NCBI GenBank assembly: GCA_947460275.1
Contig: CANHHZ010000093.1
Span: 1-7,805 of the forward strand
From: Sphingobacteriaceae bacterium
GTDB lineage: Bacteria > Bacteroidota > Bacteroidia > Sphingobacteriales > Sphingobacteriaceae
DNA: 7,805 bases
Direction of reading: 5' to 3'
Shown: positions 1-6,470 of the stretch, one piece after another
Position numbering within the stretch: the stretch's first letter is position 1
Layout of the letters: every line of letters starts with the position of its first letter
Position numbers and translations under genes: made by a program
The notes under the pieces: generated by a model
What the model saw: only the letters and a program-made list of their open reading frames with translations
What the model was told of the DNA's origin: nothing
Database searches by the model: none

Positions 1-8
1 ACATACAA

Positions 9-29
9 CTTTAAACTTTAAACTTTTTA
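9..29. repeat. Short tandem heptamer repeat upstream of pyrR
   Basis: Two exact copies of CTTTAAA (9-15 and 16-22) are followed by a degenerate third copy, CTTTTTA (23-29). The array ends three bases before the -7-like box of pyrR, so it covers the place where a -33 element would sit. No clear TTG -33 element is visible in it. It may continue a longer array to the left, since the window begins only eight bases upstream. It could be a simple A/T-rich spacer or part of a dispersed intergenic repeat; the window alone cannot decide. Confidence 0.6.
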
Positions 30-31
30 CC

Positions 32-39
32 TATATTTG
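32..39 (+). promoter_or_regulatory. Bacteroidota-type -7 promoter box for pyrRB
   Basis: The bases TATATTTG match the Bacteroidota housekeeping -7 consensus TAnnTTTG at every fixed position. Transcription from such a box would start about 5-8 bases downstream, near 44-47, leaving a leader of only about 8-11 bases before the ATG at 55. A good TTG -33 element is not visible at the usual spacing; the heptamer repeat occupies that place. The box sits directly upstream of the pyrRB unit, which supports the call, although A/T-rich DNA produces such matches by chance fairly often. Confidence 0.6.
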
Positions 40-54
40 CTTAATCCTTCTTAC

Positions 55-603
55 ATGCAGAAAAGAACCTTATTAAGCGGCAAGAAATTTCAAATCACAA
101 TTAAAAGACTTTGTCAACAATTAATTGAGAACCATACCGATTTTTCTAACACTGTTTTAATTGGTATTCAGCCTAGAGGCACTTATTTTGCAGACCGCGT
201 ACACCAAGAACTTTCCGAAATTTTAAAACAAAAAACCATTAAAAAGGGCAATTTAGACATTACTTTTTATAGGGATGATTTTAGAAGAAAAGACAGTTTA
301 GTTACCGCAAGTAGCAACACCATAGATTTTATTATCGAAGGAAAAAAAGTAATTCTTATTGATGATGTTTTGTGGACCGGAAGAACCATTCGTGCAGCTA
401 TGGACGCATTATTGGCTTACGGACGCCCTGAAAAAGTAGAGTTAATGGTGTTAATAGACCGAAGATTTTCGAGGCATTTACCCATTGAGCCTAATTATAT
501 TGGACAACAAGTAGATTGTATCGACGCTCAAAAAGTTAAAGTAAGCTGGGCAGAACATGAAGGCGAAGACAAAGTAATTTTATTATCAGATAAAAAGCAA
601 TAA
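55..603 (+). CDS. pyrR: PyrR, uracil phosphoribosyltransferase / pyr regulator family
   Basis: This is a PyrR-family type I phosphoribosyltransferase of 182 residues, close to the family's usual ~180. Such proteins make UMP from uracil and PRPP, and in Bacillus they also bind pyr mRNA to attenuate transcription. The PRPP-binding loop is intact at residues 99-111 (VILIDDVLWTGRT), with the following helix RAAMDALLAYGRP. The segment IGIQPRGTYFADR (36-48) and DITFYRDD (68-75) are also characteristic. The ATG at 55 is chosen because residue 1 then aligns with other PyrR proteins; a TTG at 37 in the same frame would overlap the promoter box. pyrB follows after 4 bases. Aligned from memory with B. 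subtilis PyrR, several residues implicated in RNA binding are changed (K17, Q21, N26, E145 and Q151 in place of Thr18, His22, Arg27, Arg146 and Lys152). The enzyme call is therefore firmer than the regulator call. Confidence 0.93.
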   Translation: MQKRTLLSGKKFQITIKRLCQQLIENHTDFSNTVLIGIQPRGTYFADRVHQELSEILKQKTIKKGNLDITFYRDDFRRKDSLVTASSNTIDFIIEGKKVILIDDVLWTGRTIRAAMDALLAYGRPEKVELMVLIDRRFSRHLPIEPNYIGQQVDCIDAQKVKVSWAEHEGEDKVILLSDKKQ

Positions 604-607
604 AAAA

Positions 608-1537
608 ATGGCTGCAGACAACTTATCAACCCGACATCTTTTAGGCATTAAAGACATCAACCTGAATGATATTGAATTGATTTTTGAAACTGCCGACAAT
701 TTCAAAGACGTTATCAATCGCCCCATTAAAAAAGTGCCTTCTTTGAGAGACATTACCATTGCTAATATATTTTTCGAAAATTCTACCCGAACTAAACTTT
801 CATTCGAACTTGCCGAAAAAAGACTATCTGCCGATGTAGTTAATTTTGCAGCGTCATCTTCTTCAGTAAGCAAAGGGGAAACTTTAATAGACACGGTAAA
901 TAACATCTTGGCCATGAAAGTAGACATGGTAGTGATGAGACATCCATATGCTGGAGCAGGTGTTTTTTTAAGCAAGCACATTAACGCACAAATCGTAAAT
1001 GCAGGCGACGGAGCACACGAACATCCAACACAAGCACTACTAGACGCCTATTCTATACGCCAAAAATTAGGTGACGTAGGGGGCAAAAAAGTGGTTATCG
1101 TTGGCGATATTTTACACTCTCGTGTAGCCATTTCAAATATTCTTTGCTTACAAAAATTGGGCGCCGAAGTTATGGTTTGCGGACCAACTACCTTAATTCC
1201 AAAACACATTGCATCTCTAGGCGTAAAAGTTGAACACGATCTGAAAAAAGCTTTAAATTGGTGCGATGTAGCAAATATGCTCCGTATTCAATTAGAAAGG
1301 CAAGATATCAAATATTTCCCCTCACAAAGAGAATACGCCATGATGTATGGCTTAAATAAAGAAGTACTTGACAATTTAGATAAAGAAATTATTGTGATGC
1401 ATCCGGGCCCTATCAATCGTGGCGTAGAAATAACAAGCGATGTGGCCGACAGCAAGCAATCTATTATTTTAGAACAGGTAGAAAATGGTGTTGCCGTACG
1501 TATGGCAGTCCTTTACCTCTTAGCAAGCCAAAAATAA
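608..1537 (+). CDS. pyrB: Aspartate carbamoyltransferase catalytic subunit
   Basis: PyrB joins carbamoyl phosphate and aspartate to give N-carbamoylaspartate, the committed step of pyrimidine synthesis, in the cytoplasm. At 309 residues it has the normal length for the catalytic chain. The carbamoyl-phosphate loop STRT is at 59-62, the 80s-loop lysine at K89 (SVSKGET), the next ligands at R111 and at H139-P-T-Q142, and R172 in HSRVA. The aspartate-binding R226 and Q228 lie in MLRIQLERQ, and the C-terminal HPGPINRG is at 265-272. All active-site positions known from the E. coli enzyme appear to be present, so the protein should be active. It starts 4 bases after the pyrR stop and is almost certainly co-transcribed with it. 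No pyrI regulatory chain and no other pyr gene follow, so CTP/ATP control through PyrI is not supported by this locus. The alternative, ornithine carbamoyltransferase, is excluded by the aspartate-type MLRIQ and HPGPINRG motifs. Confidence 0.97.
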   Translation: MAADNLSTRHLLGIKDINLNDIELIFETADNFKDVINRPIKKVPSLRDITIANIFFENSTRTKLSFELAEKRLSADVVNFAASSSSVSKGETLIDTVNNILAMKVDMVVMRHPYAGAGVFLSKHINAQIVNAGDGAHEHPTQALLDAYSIRQKLGDVGGKKVVIVGDILHSRVAISNILCLQKLGAEVMVCGPTTLIPKHIASLGVKVEHDLKKALNWCDVANMLRIQLERQDIKYFPSQREYAMMYGLNKEVLDNLDKEIIVMHPGPINRGVEITSDVADSKQSIILEQVENGVAVRMAVLYLLASQK

Positions 1538-1597
1538 CACTACTTTTTTGTAGTTAGTTGAGCTGCTTCTTATACATTTTTTTGCAAAAAACACGTT

Positions 1598-1629
1598 TAA
1601 TCAATTGCATTACCAACATATGTTGATTA
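1598..1629. repeat. Inverted repeat with nested 12-base palindrome
   Basis: TAATCAA (1598-1604) is the reverse complement of TTGATTA (1623-1629), separated by 18 bases. Inside lies a perfect 12-base palindrome, CAACATATGTTG (1614-1625), whose right half overlaps the right arm. The two pairings exclude each other. The element ends seven bases upstream of the TTG proposed as the -33 element of the TPR gene, a place where an activator or repressor dimer could bind. It has no U-tract after it, so a terminator is unlikely. The symmetry is seen directly; the function is a guess. Confidence 0.4.
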
Positions 1630-1635
1630 CTTATC

Positions 1636-1666
1636 TTGGCAGCTGCAAAAACTTGTCATACCTTAG
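1636..1666 (+). promoter_or_regulatory. Candidate promoter for the TPR-barrel unit
   Basis: A TTG at 1636-1638 is followed after 20 bases by TACCTTAG at 1659-1666, which differs from the Bacteroidota -7 box TAnnTTTG at one fixed position (A for the third T). The spacing fits the usual 19-21 bases. Transcription would start near 1671-1674, leaving a leader of about 13-16 bases before the ATG at 1687. A second, weaker candidate is TACATTTT at 1573-1580 with TTG at 1548-1550, which would give a leader of about 100 bases. A promoter is expected here, because the pyr genes and the envelope genes differ in function and the spacer is the second longest non-coding stretch of the window edge-to-edge only after none: 149 bases. 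Confidence 0.45.
1639..1646. repeat. 8-base palindrome next to the -33 element
   Basis: GCAGCTGC is a perfect 8-base palindrome directly after the proposed -33 TTG (1636-1638), within the promoter spacer. The same hexamer AGCTGC also occurs at 1561-1566, about 80 bases upstream. This is a possible operator half or whole site, but a palindrome this short can arise by chance. Confidence 0.3.
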
Positions 1667-1686
1667 TATAACTATAACCATACCCT

Positions 1687-4600
1687 ATGTATAAAAAATA
1701 CGTTTTATTTTCTCTTTTATTTACTGGCATTACGAGTACCAGTTTAGCTCAAGTTAGCCCTACAGTAAAACTGAATAAAAATTATCAAACAGGTTTAGAG
1801 CTGTTGCAAAATGAAAAATATGCTGCTGCCGCTCAACAGTTTAAAGTGGTTGAACAAAGTCGTAGCAAAAGCAGTACGCAACAAGAAAGCAACGCAGAAC
1901 TGTCGCTTATTAAAGAAAATGCAAAATTTTATACTGCTGTTTGTGCACTTGAGTTGAGCAACGAAGATGCCGAAAATCTCTTTTTAGCGTTTATTAGAGA
2001 GTATCCTTTAAACCCAAATACCAAATTGGCCTATTTTTATATGGGCAAATCGTATTTTGAAAAAAATGATTATACAAAAGCTTTAACATGGTTTGAAAAA
2101 GCCGACCCTAACTCACTTTCACAAAAACAACGTTTAGAATATCAATTTAAACAAGGATATGCCTATTTCGAATTAAAAGATTTCGAAAAATCAGAACCAT
2201 TGTTAGAAATCGTAAAAAAAGAAAATTCGCCTTTTAAAGAAAGTGCAACTTATTATTTCGCTTACATCAATTACCTTAATAAAGAATACAAAACGGCGTT
2301 GGCCAACTTCGAAAAGCTAAAGGGCTCACCTACTTACGAAGCCAGCTACCCTTATTATATCACTTCGATGTATTATTTAGACGAACGTTATGATGATGTA
2401 ATAGATTATGCCATACCGGCAATGGCAAAAACAAAACAAAAGTTTGAACCCGAAATGCTGAGCTTGATTGCCGCATCTTATTTTGCAAAATCTGAATTTA
2501 AAAATGCTGAAAAGTATTTTGCAGAATTTTATACCAAAGACAAGCAAGAAACAAAAAACAACCTTTTTATTTACCAATATGGTTACACCTTGTTCCAAAA
2601 TAGCAAATATAAAGAGTCAGTTGCTATATTAGAAAAACTTAACAAAGACGACATTTACCTGCAAAATGGGATGTACACTTTAGGTAAATCAGCACTAAAA
2701 CTAAACAACAAAGAAAAAGCCCGTAGCGCATTTTTTAGGGCCTCTAGATTAGACTTCGACACAAACATACAAGAAGAAGCTTGGTTAACTTATGCCAAAT
2801 TAAGCTACGAACTAGAGTTTAACCAACAAGCGCTTGAGGCCACTCAAAACTTTTTAAAACTTTTCCCTAATTCAAAAAAACTCAACGAAGCAAAAACTTT
2901 ACTAGGCGAAATCTTATTGACAAGCAAAAACTACCAAGCTGCAATTGATATCTTAGAACAAATACAAGACAAAACTACTGAAGCCAAAGAAGCTTATCAA
3001 AAAGTAACCTATTTTAGGGGATTGGAATTTTATAACGAAAGAGCTTTTCCTAATTCGATATCAATGTTCTTGCGTTCAGCTAATTTCATCGAAGACAAAG
3101 AAGTACATGCATTAAGCACGTATTGGATGGCAGAAGCTATGTATGAACTGCGCAAATACGGCGAAGCCGTTAGAACTTTCGAAAAGTTTTTAGGTTTGTC
3201 AGAAGCTAAAAGAACCGAAGTATACAATTTTGCTAACTACGCCTTGGGCTATGCAGCTTTTGAAGATGAGAAATACAGTAAAGCAGCAACTTATTTCGAA
3301 CGTTTTGTAGAGGGTGACGACAAAGACTCAAAAACAATAAATGATGCCACCCTACGTTTAGCCGACGCTTACTTTGTGAATAAGAATTACAGCGAAGCTA
3401 TGATCAACTATAATAAAATCATCAACAAACAGTTGATAGGTGAAGATTATGCATTATTTCAACGTGGCATGATCCAAGGTTTACAAAAACAAGACGACAA
3501 CAAAATTGGAACCATGGAAAGCCTGCTAAAAAAATTTCCTAACTCTAATTATGCGGATGATGCAGGTTTCGAAATGGCATATACCTACTTTAACAAAGGC
3601 GAATTTGACCGTTCTAAGTCGGATTTGGTCGACTTAGTAGCTAAATATTCACGCAGCAGTTACGTTCCTCGTGCTTTAGTAACCATTGGTTTGGTGCAAT
3701 TTAACCAAGATCAAGACGATGCAGCACTAGAATCATTTAAAAAAGTAATCCAAGAATATCCTAGCCTCCCCGAAGCCAAACAAGCTTTGGAATCTATCAA
3801 AAATATATATGTAGACCGTGGAGATGCAAATGGCTTTATGGCTTATGCCGCCACAACCCCAATTGGCAATTTTTCTCAAAGCGAACAAGACAATTTTATG
3901 TTTCAAGCGGCTAACAACCTCTATGTAAAAGGCGACGCAAAAGGAACCATTGAGGCCGTAAATGCATATTTCGATAAATTTTCTAAACCAATACACAACA
4001 AAGAAGCTAAATTTATCAGAGCAGAATCGCTTGTAAAAGTTGGTCGTTCGGCCGATGCCGTAGCTGATTACGACTATATCTTAAACGATTGGACCAGTGA
4101 TTACACCGAACGCTCGTTGATGAGTGTTTCTAAAATGTTAATGGACGAGAAAAAATATAATGAGGCTGTTGTGTACTTGAAAAGATTAGAAACTACTTCG
4201 GATTATAAAGCCAATTATACTTATGCCATTAATAATTTATTGAAAGCTTACGATGGACTAAGCATGCCAGATGATATGCTTAAATATTCAGCAATCATAA
4301 AAAATTCAGATAAAGCCTCAGAAGAGGAAAAAAACAGTTCAGATTTGTTTGCCGGTAAAGCGTTATTGTTAAAAGCAGATACTGTGCAAGCCATTAAATC
4401 TTTTAATAATGTAGTGGCAAAAACTAAAACTTTAGCTGCTGCCGAAGCCAAATACAATATTGCAGCTTTACAATTTGCCAAAGGCGATTTTAAAAACTCC
4501 CAAAAAACATGCTTCGATTTGATCAATAACATGCCATCTTATGATTATTGGGTAGCCAAAGCTTTCATTTTATTGGCTGATAATTATTTAGCCTTAAAAG

Positions 4601-4704
4601 ATAAATTGCAAGCTAAAAGCACATTATTGAGCATCATCGATAATTATGAAGGGAAAGACGATATTGTTCCTACTGCCAAGGAAAAATTAGCTAAAATAAA
4701 CTAA
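1687..4704 (+). CDS. Large secreted TPR-repeat protein
   Basis: This 1005-residue protein is built almost wholly of tetratricopeptide-type helical repeats. A Sec signal peptide covers residues 1-21 (basic YKKY, a hydrophobic core, then SLA before Gln22), so the mature protein is periplasmic or bound to the envelope; no lipobox cysteine is seen. Clear repeat units lie near 33-57, 114-142, 152-178, 186-211, 255-282, 295-317, 325-351, 364-390, 403-426, 440-465, 478-502, 514-540, 553-578, 627-652, 663-690, 737-762, 773-798, 885-911, 922-947 and 956-982. Several show the typical G/A-x-Y-F pattern and an ending such as FEKAL or FERF. Only the stretch near 700-728, with YVDRGDANGFMAYA, departs from the repeat rhythm. 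TPR superhelices are protein-docking scaffolds, which fits a partner in the barrel gene 10 bases downstream. It ends in two consecutive in-frame TAA codons (4702-4707). CpoB and BamD are known periplasmic TPR proteins, but this one is far longer. No specific function can be assigned. Confidence 0.9.
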   Translation: MYKKYVLFSLLFTGITSTSLAQVSPTVKLNKNYQTGLELLQNEKYAAAAQQFKVVEQSRSKSSTQQESNAELSLIKENAKFYTAVCALELSNEDAENLFLAFIREYPLNPNTKLAYFYMGKSYFEKNDYTKALTWFEKADPNSLSQKQRLEYQFKQGYAYFELKDFEKSEPLLEIVKKENSPFKESATYYFAYINYLNKEYKTALANFEKLKGSPTYEASYPYYITSMYYLDERYDDVIDYAIPAMAKTKQKFEPEMLSLIAASYFAKSEFKNAEKYFAEFYTKDKQETKNNLFIYQYGYTLFQNSKYKESVAILEKLNKDDIYLQNGMYTLGKSALKLNNKEKARSAFFRASRLDFDTNIQEEAWLTYAKLSYELEFNQQALEATQNFLKLFPNSKKLNEAKTLLGEILLTSKNYQAAIDILEQIQDKTTEAKEAYQKVTYFRGLEFYNERAFPNSISMFLRSANFIEDKEVHALSTYWMAEAMYELRKYGEAVRTFEKFLGLSEAKRTEVYNFANYALGYAAFEDEKYSKAATYFERFVEGDDKDSKTINDATLRLADAYFVNKNYSEAMINYNKIINKQLIGEDYALFQRGMIQGLQKQDDNKIGTMESLLKKFPNSNYADDAGFEMAYTYFNKGEFDRSKSDLVDLVAKYSRSSYVPRALVTIGLVQFNQDQDDAALESFKKVIQEYPSLPEAKQALESIKNIYVDRGDANGFMAYAATTPIGNFSQSEQDNFMFQAANNLYVKGDAKGTIEAVNAYFDKFSKPIHNKEAKFIRAESLVKVGRSADAVADYDYILNDWTSDYTERSLMSVSKMLMDEKKYNEAVVYLKRLETTSDYKANYTYAINNLLKAYDGLSMPDDMLKYSAIIKNSDKASEEEKNSSDLFAGKALLLKADTVQAIKSFNNVVAKTKTLAAAEAKYNIAALQFAKGDFKNSQKTCFDLINNMPSYDYWVAKAFILLADNYLALKDKLQAKSTLLSIIDNYEGKDDIVPTAKEKLAKIN

Positions 4705-4714
4705 TAACATCAGA

Positions 4715-6415
4715 ATGAAACTACATAAAACCCTATATACTTCGTTAATTTTATTAAGTGCTGTTTCTTTAACTAAGGGCCAAGAGGTGAAAAACCAAGA
4801 AAAAGAAAAAGTTGTTAGCGAGGAAATCGAAATTATCAGACCTTATAAACCTGTGTTGGCCGAAGCATTTAAGTTAAGAAGGAGCCCTGATTTGGAGAAC
4901 ATCAAAACTTACCGTGCTAAGTTTAATTATAACATTAACGACCGTAAGCTCGAACTTAATTCTGATATTCAAAAACTTCAAGCCCAACAATTGGTCCAAC
5001 AAAAACAAGCAGAGCTTGTAAACAATTACGTAAAAGGTGGCGTAGGCTCTTTGGGAACTTTATTGGCCGAAGCCTACATTGCAACAGGCAAAGATCAAGC
5101 TTTACAAGCAGCCGGATTTTTCAGGCATTTTAGCCAAGAAGGAAAACTGAACAAACAAAATGAAAATTTTCAGCAGTTTAGCGCCTTTGGCCGGAGCATT
5201 GGAGATAAAGCAACTTTAAACGGACGGGTAAACTACGAACGCCATGGCTTATATTTTTATGGTATTGATGAAGCAAACCCTACGCTAAATCCTAATCCAG
5301 AAAAGCAAGCGCTTAATTTTTTTGAATTAGAAGGAGAAGTCATTAATAAATTTACCCCTAATGAAAATGCATTAAACTATACCTTAAAAGCTAATGTTTA
5401 TTTTTTTAAAGATAATTTTGAAGCTAAAGAACAAGCCCTAGCCTTAACTGCTTACCTCAACAAAAGATTTAAAAACTTTAACACGGGCTTGGCAGCAAAT
5501 GCCGAATTTGGTAGCTCAAAAGACGCACTTACAAGCGTGGGCAACAACATATTGCGTTTAAACCCATACCTTAGATTACAAACCAATGGCGTAAATATTA
5601 CCGCCGGAATTAACATTACGCAAGAATTTGGACAATTTTCTCGCAGTAAAATATTTCCAAAAGTTACTGCCGACTTTACCTTAATCCCAGAGTTTCTACA
5701 ACTATTTGGCGAAATAAAAGGCGATGTGAACAGAAACACATTGAAAGATTTTACAGACGAAAACCCATTTTTAAATAGCAATATCAATATTCAAAACACC
5801 GTAGAAAAACTAAGTATAAGTGGAGGAGTTAAAGGAAATGGCGGACCAGGCTTTGGCTATAAAGCAAGATTTTACAGTAAAAAAATTGTAGATATGCCAT
5901 TATTCGTTAACAACTTTAACACTTTTAATAAGTTCGATGTGATTTATGATAATGGCACGATGAAATTATTAGGTATAGAAGGTGAAATCGCTGTTCAAAT
6001 CAGCGATGAACTCAAATGGACAGGAAAATTAAATATCGAGGACTATAAACCAGCATCAGAACAAGCAAGTTTTTTCAAACCTCAAATGAGAGCAAGTTCT
6101 AACCTTTTATACACGTTTAACAACAAACTTACGCTTAATGCAAATGTAGTATTACAAAGCGATAGCAAGGCTAAAGTTTACTTGTCTCAACCACAAACCT
6201 TAGGGGTTTATCCTACCACCCCCGATGTTAGCAAAGAAAAAATAGTAAACGTAAAAGGTTTTGTTGACCTAGGTTTAGGTGCAGATTATAAAATAAACAA
6301 AAAGTTTTCGGCCTTTGCCAAAGCAAACAACATTCTTAACTCAAATTACAGCAGATACCTATATTACCGCAATAATGGTTTAAATATTTTTGGTGGTGTA
6401 ACCTACGCTTTTTAA
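4715..6415 (+). CDS. Plugless TonB-receptor-like outer-membrane beta-barrel
   Basis: The 566-residue product has a signal peptide at 1-22 (cleavage likely before Gln23) and from about residue 135 on consists of alternating polar/hydrophobic beta-strands with short turns. It ends in an aromatic outer-membrane signature (GGVTYAF). The last ~29 residues, with ANNILNSNYSRYLYYRNNG just before that end, closely resemble the final strands of TonB-dependent receptors (the NLFN-x-x-Y motif). However, there is no ~110-residue plug domain and no SusC-type carboxypeptidase-like domain. Instead the mature N-terminus carries a charged linker, then IEIIRPYKPVLAEAFKL (39-54) with RSPDL shortly after, and a Gln-rich likely helix near 84-105. 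The 10-base gap places it in one transcript with the TPR gene, suggesting that the barrel's periplasmic N-terminal peptide binds the TPR scaffold or a TonB-like protein. Substrate and transport activity are unknown; a purely structural role is equally possible. Confidence 0.82.
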   Translation: MKLHKTLYTSLILLSAVSLTKGQEVKNQEKEKVVSEEIEIIRPYKPVLAEAFKLRRSPDLENIKTYRAKFNYNINDRKLELNSDIQKLQAQQLVQQKQAELVNNYVKGGVGSLGTLLAEAYIATGKDQALQAAGFFRHFSQEGKLNKQNENFQQFSAFGRSIGDKATLNGRVNYERHGLYFYGIDEANPTLNPNPEKQALNFFELEGEVINKFTPNENALNYTLKANVYFFKDNFEAKEQALALTAYLNKRFKNFNTGLAANAEFGSSKDALTSVGNNILRLNPYLRLQTNGVNITAGINITQEFGQFSRSKIFPKVTADFTLIPEFLQLFGEIKGDVNRNTLKDFTDENPFLNSNINIQNTVEKLSISGGVKGNGGPGFGYKARFYSKKIVDMPLFVNNFNTFNKFDVIYDNGTMKLLGIEGEIAVQISDELKWTGKLNIEDYKPASEQASFFKPQMRASSNLLYTFNNKLTLNANVVLQSDSKAKVYLSQPQTLGVYPTTPDVSKEKIVNVKGFVDLGLGADYKINKKFSAFAKANNILNSNYSRYLYYRNNGLNIFGGVTYAF

Positions 6416-6433
6416 AAAGATTAAAACTAATTA

Positions 6434-6464
6434 TTGGTTGATACCGAATTATAATTTATTTTTA
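6434..6464 (+). promoter_or_regulatory. Weak candidate promoter for the HU/SPOR-exbB unit
   Basis: In the 55-base gap after the barrel gene, TTG at 6434-6436 is followed after 20 bases by TATTTTTA (6457-6464), which matches TAnnTTTG except for the last base. The start of transcription would fall at or just before the ATG at 6471, giving an almost leaderless message. The region is extremely A/T-rich, so chance is a serious explanation, and read-through from the TPR-barrel unit may be enough. Confidence 0.22.
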
Positions 6465-6470
6465 CCCAAA

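Noticed and set aside
37..54. In-frame TTG start extending PyrR by six residues
   Set aside because: The TTG lies inside the promoter-like box TATATTTG, and the ATG at 55 gives the normal PyrR N-terminus and length.
586..981. 131-codon open frame on the - strand over pyrB
   Set aside because: It lies opposite the strongly conserved active-site region of pyrB, has no recognisable domain and is a reading-frame shadow.
1539..1554. ACTAC-tttttt-GTAGT hairpin right after pyrB as a terminator
   Set aside because: The stem is only five base pairs with two G-C pairs, and no U-tract follows it, so it is too weak to call.
1578..1591. TTTTTTGCAAAAAA palindrome in the pyrB-TPR spacer as a terminator or operator
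   Set aside because: It has no loop and only A/T runs around GC; such sequences are common in A/T-rich DNA.
1538..1686. Small RNA, tRNA or riboswitch in the longest non-coding spacer
   Set aside because: The 149 bases show no long stable stem, no tRNA-like arms and no recognisable aptamer motif.
2377..4532. Four open frames on the - strand (2377-2598, 3030-3227, 3733-3996, 4248-4532)
   Set aside because: All lie inside the intact TPR gene, resemble nothing known and have the Phe/Leu/Ser/Cys bias expected of antisense shadows.
5452..5787. 111-codon open frame on the - strand over the barrel gene
   Set aside because: It is antisense to barrel strands with no domain signature and no promoter or start context.
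6408..6419. CTTTTTAAAAAG palindrome over the barrel stop codon as a terminator
   Set aside because: A perfect palindrome without a loop and made almost wholly of A/T would not form a stable RNA hairpin.
6438..6470. In-frame TTG start extending the HU/SPOR protein by 11 residues
   Set aside because: The added residues have no domain character, while the ATG at 6471 gives the usual MD- start.
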